DNA of 64,000 nt from Microplitis mediator (lineage: Eukaryota > Arthropoda > Insecta > Hymenoptera > Braconidae). The notes under the pieces were generated by a model. That model had not been told where the DNA came from and did no database searches. It worked only from the letters and a program-made list of their open reading frames with translations. Shown here one piece after another: positions 47,460-55,804 of the stretch; the stretch's first letter is position 1, and each line of letters starts with the position of its first letter. Location: assembly GCF_029852145.1 (NCBI RefSeq), contig NC_079979.1, positions 10,518,642-10,582,641 on the forward strand, read 5' to 3'. The translations under genes and the position numbers were made by a program.

Positions 47460-49919
47460 TTAGCAATTAAAACAAAATTTTATTTTTATGTTCGACCACC
47501 AATAGAAGAGTTTAAAAGTAAAGATTCTTAATGGAGTAATTTTTAATTGCGATGATAAATCTGGAGCTTTGCGATTCCCATAGTAGAATTTAAGATTTAG
47601 AGTTCCTTCAAGTAAATAATCGAACCAAGACGAAAGAATAATTTGAAATTTCCATTTTCCGAATTTCTTGTCCGTTATTAGTGTAATTACTTCTGACAAC
47701 GAAAATTTTGAATTTACTTGGTTAATATAAGTAGGAGATTCAATTGCGCCAACGGATCTTTCACTAAATTTAAAGTTCAAAAATAACGATTGTGCCATCC
47801 TTAAAATTTTCCATTTACTGTCGTTTGAATATTTGAATCGCCATTTTAAGAATTTTGAGATAGATTTCCTAGCGACCCCCTCTCTGAAAAAAAACGAAGG
47901 AGAAACCAAGTCACAAGTGTCACATTCGATTACATTGGTTTCGTTAAGGAAATTTTGAATAAATTTTAAATATTTGAGAGTTTTATTCGATATTGGATCT
48001 AAATTCTCCTCATAAATTTCTTTCCACAAAATCTTAAGAAGAATTGGGGAAGCTTTCATGTTTTTGTTTAATAATTTCGACGAATTTTGAAGATGAATAT
48101 TAGAATAATTTTGATTTAAGAATTTACCTGTACTACCCGAGAATGAATTTACAAGCTTTAAAAGTAACGACAAATGAGATTTCTCAGTTATAAAAATTTC
48201 CATCTGTCTTATTATCGGCACAATTTTAGACAACAAAAATTTTACTTCTTTAATGTCGGGAACCCGGGATTGCATAGTATTCCAATTTTTGAGTTTAGAG
48301 AAGTTTAACAATTTTAGAAAACTATTTAAGAGTTTTAAGAAAGATCTTTCATCGTTCCCCCCTCTCTTAAAAGTACTGACTTTACAAAAATGATTTGGAA
48401 TTACTCTGAAAAATTTCGAATCGTTAAGAAACATTAAATAGAATTTATTTTTATAGAATTCCTTCCACAATACTTTGAGAAGCGTTGGCGGAGCTTCCTT
48501 ATTTCCTTTAAGTAGGATTGGGAAAATTAGATCCAATGTTTCAGGATGGCCTGCATTTAAAAATTTGTCTGTCCCGGTGAAAAATAAATTTATAACTCTG
48601 AAAAACGTCGAAGGGCCAACTTTGTCGCTTATTAAAATATATTCTAGGCCATTTAATCGTTTGAAAATTACGAACGTTTTTTTATATTCTGGAATTTTCT
48701 TGAAGGCTGCATTAATTTTATCATCCCCCACTTCACTTGTCTCTAAATTATTACTTTCAGGATCTTTTATTTCGAACTGAAGTTCAATGTTGGATTGCCT
48801 TTCTTCAAAAATTTTATTTTTAGAATTTGATAATGCTGAACAATTTTGACTTATAGGCAATATATGTAGAGAAATATTTTTAGTGTCTAAAAGGATCAAA
48901 GGTTTTTCCAAAATTTGGGCACTTTCGGACCTTTCTTCGACTAACGTATAAGTGGGCTGGAAAGCAGAAATATCCAGGCTGCTCAAGTTAGGAAGAGACT
49001 CCTCAAAGAAAGTGGCCTCTGGAATAATTTGAACGGATGCTTGATAAATCTTTTGTAAAACTTCGACTTTTCTTAAACTTCCAGATTGTAGAACAAAGTA
49101 GGTATCAACAATAGTGGTATCAACAATAGGCTTTGGTTGTTGAATGGGACTAGCAAAGACTCGATTTTCGTTAAAATATCGTCCCCCACTTTTCTCATTG
49201 CAACGATAATCAGGGGATTTACAGCTTGGAGTACGATGAGGCTTATAAAAAAATGTCTCTTGTCTAACCGCGAGGTAGAGTTCTTCCCGAGTTTGAGGGT
49301 CTTTCTTAACTGCAATACGCTTCATATACTTAGGTAAATTTTCGTAGAAAATGTCGAATGCAATTTGATCCGCTTTGTCAGACACATACCTTAAATCTCT
49401 CTTAGGGGTAAAAGACAGCCAACCCTTAATCATGTTACGCAACCTAAAATAAAATTCAGTTATGCATCCTCCATTCTCTATGAAAGCATTAGCCAATTGC
49501 GCTTGCCATATATCTGGGTTATGAAATGTATCGCTCAAAGCTTCAAGAATATCAGAGACGCAACGGATTGTAACGTCGTACAAAATGCTACGAATATGAC
49601 CAAACAATCGATGATAAATTCTAGTCATAAAAATACCGTTGTGATTAGGATGGATATACGGCATCCACCTTCTAATTATCGCTTCAAACTTCTCAAAATC
49701 TCGTTTGCAATTTGGATCTCTACTATCAAGCTTCGGCAATTCGCGATAAAATTCAAAAGACAATTTATATTGAGATGATGCGATGTTTTCATCATATACC
49801 GGGCAATTTAACCGACTAACGGGTTTAGGGTACACCATGTTGTCTCCTGAACCTTCCACCGGAGGTGGCGTCTGTTCTCTTCGCCACCTATTTCTGTTGC
49901 CGCGTATAATGGTAGACAT
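47460..49919 (-). CDS. Gag-like N-terminus fused to a novel repeated C-terminal region
   Basis: The ATG is at 49917-49919 and 819 codons are open without interruption. Residues ~1-230 align with the Gag of element D: TPPP near the start, YRELPK, F..FYFRLR.MIKG and T.EELY.A. The remaining ~590 residues are Phe/Leu/Lys-rich, have no zinc knuckle, DTG, RT or integrase motifs, and contain a ~105-residue module repeated at about 48,430-48,680 and 47,989-48,250, with a weaker third at 47,540-47,690. Landmarks are an I-(S/T)-(D/E)-K start, KFLN in the middle and LLK-(V/I)-LWKE at the end. I do not recognise the module. A frame this long in AT-rich DNA argues for recent selection. It could bind RNA or act on a host process; that is unknown. 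Confidence 0.8.
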   Translation of the reverse strand: MSTIIRGNRNRWRREQTPPPVEGSGDNMVYPKPVSRLNCPVYDENIASSQYKLSFEFYRELPKLDSRDPNCKRDFEKFEAIIRRWMPYIHPNHNGIFMTRIYHRLFGHIRSILYDVTIRCVSDILEALSDTFHNPDIWQAQLANAFIENGGCITEFYFRLRNMIKGWLSFTPKRDLRYVSDKADQIAFDIFYENLPKYMKRIAVKKDPQTREELYLAVRQETFFYKPHRTPSCKSPDYRCNEKSGGRYFNENRVFASPIQQPKPIVDTTIVDTYFVLQSGSLRKVEVLQKIYQASVQIIPEATFFEESLPNLSSLDISAFQPTYTLVEERSESAQILEKPLILLDTKNISLHILPISQNCSALSNSKNKIFEERQSNIELQFEIKDPESNNLETSEVGDDKINAAFKKIPEYKKTFVIFKRLNGLEYILISDKVGPSTFFRVINLFFTGTDKFLNAGHPETLDLIFPILLKGNKEAPPTLLKVLWKEFYKNKFYLMFLNDSKFFRVIPNHFCKVSTFKRGGNDERSFLKLLNSFLKLLNFSKLKNWNTMQSRVPDIKEVKFLLSKIVPIIRQMEIFITEKSHLSLLLKLVNSFSGSTGKFLNQNYSNIHLQNSSKLLNKNMKASPILLKILWKEIYEENLDPISNKTLKYLKFIQNFLNETNVIECDTCDLVSPSFFFREGVARKSISKFLKWRFKYSNDSKWKILRMAQSLFLNFKFSERSVGAIESPTYINQVNSKFSLSEVITLITDKKFGKWKFQIILSSWFDYLLEGTLNLKFYYGNRKAPDLSSQLKITPLRIFTFKLFYWWSNIKIKFCFNC

Positions 49920-50384
49920 CACATTCTAAGGTGACACGTGAAACAACGATATTATAAGTCTCTGTACTCAGGACAAAATTGCTGACTTGGCCAGAAAGAA
50001 AAAAAAGGAATTAGTTTTTACAGCTCGAAGCTGCAACAGTAAAGTCGATGTACGACTTTTGCCGACTCTGCAACTACGTCGCGATGTCGCAAGGTGTGGA
50101 CACCTGGCATTCCTCGAAGTTAGAATTCAAGGGGCGGAAAGTGCTGACACCGCGATACGTGGAGTTGCTACCTGTGAAGGTGTGACAAGTCCACGAAGAC
50201 AGGGCGTGGCACTTTACAAAAATGCCACGAACCTTAGGATTTTACAATTTTTAGAATTTTGAAAATAGCAAAAATTACCACAAATCTACCTTTAATCTCA
50301 AAATTGGTAGAAAAATGATACCTGTGGCTCAAAAAGAAGGATTTTTAACTCCGAAAATCCCACCGCTGCCACCAGTGTTCTTTA
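49920..50384 (-). other. Element C 5' leader and primer-binding site (tRNA-Leu)
   Basis: On the plus strand, ATCCCACCGCTGCCACCA at 50357-50374 is the tRNA-Leu 3' end with CCA. It is 10 bases from the LTR edge, the same spacing as in element D. The leader aligns with 54,023-54,440 of D, including the GTGTGGCA and CCACAGGTATCATTTTTCTA blocks. Confidence 0.75.
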
Positions 50385-51808
50385 TGTTATGTCCGCCGCT
50401 TAATTTTTAATTATTTATCCGGGATTTCTCCCTTTGGTAGCGATAGTAATTTTTGGACAAGCGGGTTGGAGGGTGCGGACAACAATAAAGAATACGAGGA
50501 AGAAATTATCTTCCTATAATTTATTATTTATAGTGGATCTTTTCGAAAATTAAGAACCCAAACGTCTTCGAAGAGACTGGTGCTCTTGTTTAAGCCAAAA
50601 GTATTTTATGATAGATAGAAAAATTGGTTCTTCACCTACCTTTCGATGTAACTTCTTCTAGCACGGCAGATTTTACCCCTCCAGAACGTTGCAGCTCGCT
50701 TGACCTTCCTCCTAGGATTTGGGTTGAGTGGGCGCGGCTGGGTTATAGGATAAGACCTTATGTACTACTCTCGAATGAAAACCGCAAGGTTGGAGTGATG
50801 AACTTTGTCTTTATTTTGATGGTTCAAATTACAACGTTTTTAACTAAACGTCACTTATTCACTCTAGTTTTCACAATTTTAAGTTTACTTTATATTATAG
50901 GATTATTTATACTTGACAATTATTTTATTAAGATTTTAATTTATATTTAATGCGTCCTTTTTCACACCCGAAAAGTGGTTTTATGCGCAAATTAACTCGG
51001 CACGAGATGGAATCGCAAATTCACGTGATTTGCGTCACTGGTTCGATCGTACCGGATGTTTTTATAAATCCGACAAATATTGTACTAGACGAACGATTAC
51101 TACAGTTGCGTCAGATCGAATTTTAGATCAATATTTGAGGATTTTTAATAATAATTTGAATTCAATTACTGATTATTCAACGCCGAAACGGATTCCTGCA
51201 ATAATTGGATACAAAAGATTTTTGTTTTAAGTGCCTTACTGATTATTCGACGCCTAGGGCGGATTCCTGCAGTAAGGTTAGTGATAAATTCACGATCTTT
51301 GACTATTTCTTATTGATTATTTCGACGCCTTAGCGGGTTCCTGCAATAAGAACTAGTCTAGATAAATTAAGAAATGCCTTATTGATTATTTCAACGCCGA
51401 AACGGATTCCTGCAATAAGGTTTATGATAAAAATATTAAAAATCCTCTTATTGACTTTTCAACGCCTAGGGCGGAATCCTGCAATAAGAGTGCACGAAAT
51501 TTCGACGTTCGAATCTTCGCGGACCGTAAGTTTTAAGAACCGACTAGCCCTGAGCTATGGGTGCTCAGGCTTTTTATAAACTTTGATTGGTAATTTGATG
51601 GGGAATTTATAATCATTGTCATTGGTGGAAAGTGACGACAGTTTATTATTTATTCGTTAAACTTATTGCAGGTGTCTTCCCACTATTCTTTGCCGCATAA
51701 AAAGGTGAAAAAGCTGACGCTGCGTTTTCGCGCGCTTTTCAAAGAGGAGCTCAGAAATAATTATTTTAAATAATTATAAAAATGAAAAAAAATTATTTGG
51801 ACATAACA
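50385..51808 (-). repeat. Element C 5' LTR
   Basis: 1,424 bp, reverse-oriented. It carries five stem-loop units at 51163-51207, 51234-51277, 51307-51352, 51377-51420 and 51445-51490. Confidence 0.9.
51163..51490 (-). repeat. LTR stem-loop array, element C copy
   Basis: Five units of 43-46 bp. Outer stems on the plus strand are CAATTACTG/CAATAATTG (a G-U wobble on the transcribed sense), CCTTACTG/CAGTAAGG, TTCTTATTG/CAATAAGAA, CCTTATTG/CAATAAGG and CTCTTATTG/CAATAAGAG. Inside each is a conserved GATTCCTGC or TTCCTGC and an inner CGCC...GGCG-type stem. The same array is present in the other C LTR. Confidence 0.85.
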
Positions 51809-51812
51809 CAAG

Positions 51813-52640
51813 CAAAACTTATGCACTGCAGACGTACATTTCTTTCGAGTATATTAGCTATTATTGTTTTTTTTTTCAAAAAATAATAATAAATGTTGCC
51901 CATAATAATAACATTATTATGTTGATAAAAGTTCACTATTATTACTATATAATTTATTCTTGTTAGATAATAGAGAGAAGAAAGGAGAAAAAAAATATAA
52001 TAATAATAATTATTCAGATCTATTTTAATTTAACTAATATTTTTTTTTAGAAAATGCCCTAATTATAATAATAAGAACAGTATTTCCCGACAAAACAAAA
52101 AAAAAATCAATTAATATTAAATGTTTCCTTTTTTTTTTTTCCTAGATAACGTCGAGATTTTCCTATGCATCATACCAGAATATTCAGCCTGTATGGTTTT
52201 TCTATTTGTTCAGTTCCCAAAGGAATGTAATATACTAACTCGTTAAGCGTGTACCGACCCTGATTAAAAACAATGATTAAAAATGATTTCACACGTTAAA
52301 TGTCCATAAGAGACAGGATTAGAAATGATTTGAAGGATTAAAAAGTATTTAAAATGATTAAAAAACAAATCATTTTAAATACTTTTTAATCATTTTTTTT
52401 AATCAGGGGAGCTTTATTTTAGAATTCGATAGCAAAATCTACAGGTATCATTACATTTGTAATGCAAAAATTTTTCTAGTATTAAATAAGTGAAAATTAT
52501 CAACAGCAGTAATAACCCAATAATAATTCAAAATATCCACAAGATAAAACAATTGATATTAATCATTATTATTATTTCTTTTACTATAGAATACGTTTTA
52601 ATAAAATTTCTTGATGAGTGATCCCCTTATCTATTGTACC
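51813..52640. other. Host DNA between the two head-to-head elements
   Basis: AT-rich with no gene. It contains a small hairpin element at about 52,258-52,411. Confidence 0.6.
52258..52411. mobile_element. Small MITE-like hairpin element
   Basis: The outer ends are CCCTGATTAAAAA...TTTTTAATCAGGG. Inside is a perfect 24 bp inverted repeat (52336-52359 and 52368-52391) with an 8-base loop. The flanking duplication is unclear. Confidence 0.6.
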
Positions 52641-53989
52641 TGTTATGTCCAAATAATTTTTTTTTTTTTGTTAATAATTATTTAAAATAATTATTTCTGA
52701 GCTCCTCTTTGAAAAGCGCGCGAAAACGCAGCGTCAGCTTTTTCACCTTTTTATGCGGCAAAGAATAGTGGGAAGACACCTGCAATAAGTTCAACGAATA
52801 AATAATAAACTGTTGTCACTTTCCACCAATGACAATGATTATAAATTCCCCATCAAATCACCAACCAAAGTTTATAAAAAGCCTGAGCACCCATAGCTCA
52901 GGGCTAGTCGGTTCATAAAACTTACGGTCCGCGAATATTCGAACGTCGAAATTTCGTGTACTCTTATTGCAGGAATCCGCCCTAGGCGTTGAAAAGTCAA
53001 TAAGAGGATTTTTAATAATTTTTAACTTAAACCCTATTGCAGGAATCCGCTTCTGCGTTGAAAAGTCAATAGGGCACTTCTTAAATAATCTAGGCTAATT
53101 CTTATTGCAGGAATCCGCATCTGCGTCGAAAAGTCAATAAGAAATAGTCAAAGATTGCTAAATTCTATTAACCTTACTGCAGGAATCCGCCCTAGGCGTC
53201 GAAAAGTCAGTAAGGGATTTAAATTTTTATATTACAAATCCTCAAATATTGATCTAAAATTCGATCTGACGCAACTGTAGTAATCGTTCGTCTAGTACAA
53301 TATTTGTCGGATTATAAAAACCATCCGGTACGATCGAACCAGTGACGCAAATCACGTGAATTTGCGATTCCATCTCGTGCCGAGTTAATTTGCGCATAAA
53401 ACCACTTTTCGGGTGTGAAAAAGGACGCATTAAAAATAAATTGAAATCTTATAAAAATATCTGTTAAGGATTAATAATCCTATAATATAAATTAAATATA
53501 AAGTTGTGAAAACTTAGAGTGAACAAGTGACGTTCAGTAAAAACGTTGTAATTTGAAATAATTAATAAAAGATCAAGTTCATCACTTCAACCTTGCGGTT
53601 TCATTCGAAAGTAGTACATAAGATATCATCCTACCAACCCAGCCGCACCCATTCTACCAACCCTCAGGAAGGTCGAGTGAGCTGTTTAGTCCTGGAGGGA
53701 TAATAGCTGCCGCACTAGAAGAATTGACATCGAAAGGTAGGTGAAAGAACTATTTTTCTATCATCATAAAATACTTTGGCTTAAACAAGAGCACCAGTCT
53801 CTTTGGAGACGTTTGGGTTCTTAATTTTCGAAAAGATCCACTATAAATAATAAATTATAGGAAGATAATTTCTTCCTCGTATTCTTTATTGTTGTCCGCA
53901 CCCTCCAACCCGCTTGTCCAAAAATTACTATCGCTACCAAAGGGAGAAATCCTGGATAAATAATTAAAAATTAAGCGGCGGACATAACA
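52641..53989 (+). repeat. Element D 5' LTR
   Basis: 1,349 bp, TGTTATGTCC...GGACATAACA, the same family as C and the solo LTR. It is shorter because it lacks the fifth stem-loop unit. The left flank is GTACC. Confidence 0.9.
52961..53215 (+). repeat. LTR stem-loop array, element D copy
   Basis: Four units lie at 52961-53006, 53032-53074, 53099-53143 and 53172-53215. The stems are CTCTTATTG/CAATAAGAG, CCCTATTG/CAATAGGG, TTCTTATTG/CAATAAGAA and CCTTACTG/CAGTAAGG. Between the stems are the constant CAGGAATCCGC and GTTGAAAAGT or GTCGAAAAGT, with an inner stem CGCC-CTA-GGCG or CGC-TTCT-GCG. Both sides of the outer stem change together. Confidence 0.9.
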
Positions 53990-53999
53990 TAAAGGACAC

Positions 54000-54022
54000 T
54001 GGTGGCAGCGGTGGGATTCGAA
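54000..54022 (+). promoter_or_regulatory. Element D primer-binding site (tRNA-Leu)
   Basis: Twenty-three bases beginning TGGTGGCAGCGG are complementary to the 3' end (with CCA) of the tRNA-Leu isoacceptor whose 3' half ends CCCACCGCTGCCA. It starts 10 bases after the LTR. Confidence 0.85.
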
Positions 54023-54442
54023 ATTAAAAATCCTTCTTTTTGAGCCACAGGTATCATTTTTCTACCAATTTTGATATTAAAGGTAGATTTGTGGTAATTT
54101 TCCTATTTTCAAAATTCTAAAAATTTCAAAATTATATTTTCGTGGCATTTTTGAAAGTGCCACACCCTGTTTTCGCGGACTTGCCACACCTTAACGGTTA
54201 GCAATTCCACGTATTGCGAACTCAGCGTTTTCTGCCCCTCAATCGAGTTGCGAAACACCTGAGTTCACAGTCCGCGACTTCGCGATCAAACCGCAAAGTC
54301 AGCGAAAAGTCAAACATCGACTTTATTGTCACAGCTTCGAGCTGTTGAAAGTAATTCTTTCTCTCTCTGTCTGACTAAGTCAGCAATTTGCATTTCGAGT
54401 TTAACGACTCATAAAATTGTCGCTTCACCAACACCTTAGGGT

Positions 54443-55804
54443 GTGGTCACCACCATTACTCGTAATAAACAACACCGGAGGCGAAGAAATCTAACGCCTC
54501 CCCCATTTCACGGCTTACAAGCAGAAATGCCTGACAACGACAGACCCCTCATCCGGCTGGATGCTACTTTACACGATGCTAACACCCCACCAACCCAGTA
54601 CGATATGGCCAAAGATCTCTATCGAGAGCTACCTAAATTTAACGGTGAAGGCCCAAATTGCGAACAAGACTTCAGAGAATTTGACGCAATCGTACGAAGT
54701 TGGTTACCATGCATCCTCCCAGATCACCATAACATGTTCGTTGCAAAAATCGCAAAGAGAATTTCGGGTCGTGCTAAGAGCATCATTGAATATACCCCAA
54801 TTCACAGCGTTGAGGAACTTCTCGACGCTCTGGGAGAGAGGTTTCGCCACGGCGATCCAGCTCTTATCTGGCACAAACGTCTAGCTGCAGCGTCCCCAAA
54901 GGACGGGGAAACCATCGAAGATTTTTATTTCAGGTTACGCAGAATGATCAAAGGCCTGGAAGCTGCACTACCAGCCGAAAATCGAGAGGCCATCATGTCG
55001 CAACAAGAAAAGGTTGCGTTCGACCTTCTTTATTCCGCCTTGCCTGACCTTCCAAAATGTCTTGCGCGTCTAAAAAACCCCAGAACGCTAGAAGAGCTTT
55101 ACAAGGCGATTAAAGAAGAGCGAACTCGCGAATGTTTGCGGCCTGCTCGGAAACGCGATTCTAACGAATTTTCACGTAATTCTAATAAAGACCATAGAGA
55201 CCATGATCGAGACTATAACAGACGCTACTCGAGGGACGACTACCAGAGACCTCGTCGAGATTATGATGATTTCGATGATCGTAGAGAGACTAGAGGACGA
55301 ACATTTAGCTACTCTAAAAATAACCACAGACGCAGTAAATATGACACAGACGACGAAGACAGTGCAGACTCTGACGCCAGTGCAGAGTCCGCAGACTACT
55401 TAACTTACGCTTACACCTCAAGTAAAGGAGGACGCAGTCAAAACCGTGACGATGATTCGACTCCACGAACGTACAAGAAAAGCCCTTCACGTTCACGTAC
55501 AGATGACCAGGTTCCAGCCAGACAAAAGACTGTGACGTTTGATCCTGATGACATAGACACCGAAAAACTGGAGCATCTAAAATTAAACGCTCCATGTTGC
55601 GACTGTCCGTTCTGCCCTCACCGCGATTCGAATAAATCCGCCCCAAGGAAAAACAACGACGATCATTTAAACTTAATGGGCGCTCGACAGGCCGAGGCGA
55701 CTGCGAGTATGCCCCGCGAGCCTCGCCGATCCATGAGTGCCCAGCAGAGGCCTCAGACTGCGAAGGAATTCAAAATCCTTCAACGCCCGAAGCCCTCGCA
55801 CTAG
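54443..55804 (+). CDS. gag: Element D Gag
   Basis: The frame begins after TAG at 54437-54439 and ends at TAG 55802-55804. It aligns with the Gag part of element C. A capsid-like helical region covers residues ~55-235, then comes a long Arg/Asp/Ser-rich nucleic-acid-binding tail and a Cys/His cluster (CCDCPFCPH, about residues 386-394). Element C has ATG at the codon after the aligned GTG; here that codon is GTC, so the first ATG of this frame is codon 29 (54527). Translation must start at GTG, another non-AUG codon or the internal ATG, or Gag is impaired. The last ~45 codons overlap pol. Confidence 0.85.
   Translation: MVTTITRNKQHRRRRNLTPPPFHGLQAEMPDNDRPLIRLDATLHDANTPPTQYDMAKDLYRELPKFNGEGPNCEQDFREFDAIVRSWLPCILPDHHNMFVAKIAKRISGRAKSIIEYTPIHSVEELLDALGERFRHGDPALIWHKRLAAASPKDGETIEDFYFRLRRMIKGLEAALPAENREAIMSQQEKVAFDLLYSALPDLPKCLARLKNPRTLEELYKAIKEERTRECLRPARKRDSNEFSRNSNKDHRDHDRDYNRRYSRDDYQRPRRDYDDFDDRRETRGRTFSYSKNNHRRSKYDTDDEDSADSDASAESADYLTYAYTSSKGGRSQNRDDDSTPRTYKKSPSRSRTDDQVPARQKTVTFDPDDIDTEKLEHLKLNAPCCDCPFCPHRDSNKSAPRKNNDDHLNLMGARQAEATASMPREPRRSMSAQQRPQTAKEFKILQRPKPSH
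55666..55672 (+). promoter_or_regulatory. Putative -1 ribosomal frameshift site TTTAAAC
   Basis: The heptamer is T TTA AAC in the gag frame, the classic X XXY YYZ form. Slippage puts ribosomes in the pol frame, open from 55636 onward. The following sequence is GC-rich, and CGAGGC (55693-55698) can pair with GCCTCG (55720-55725). Confidence 0.8.

Larger units (their letters stand above)
35609..51812 (-). mobile_element. Element C: LTR retroelement with Gag-fusion ORF, TSD CAAG
   Basis: The LTRs are 35613-37036 and 50385-51808 (1,424 bp each), TGTTATGTCC...GGACATAACA, flanked by CAAG at 35609-35612 and 51809-51812. I saw only one difference between the LTRs by eye (36419 A against 51191 G). 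The primer site on the minus strand at 50357-50374 matches the 3' end of tRNA-Leu. The interior, without the nested BEL element, is ~5.4 kb and holds one large frame (47460-49919). No protease, reverse transcriptase or integrase is visible. The element is therefore probably mobilised in trans, plausibly by an element like D. Confidence 0.9.
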
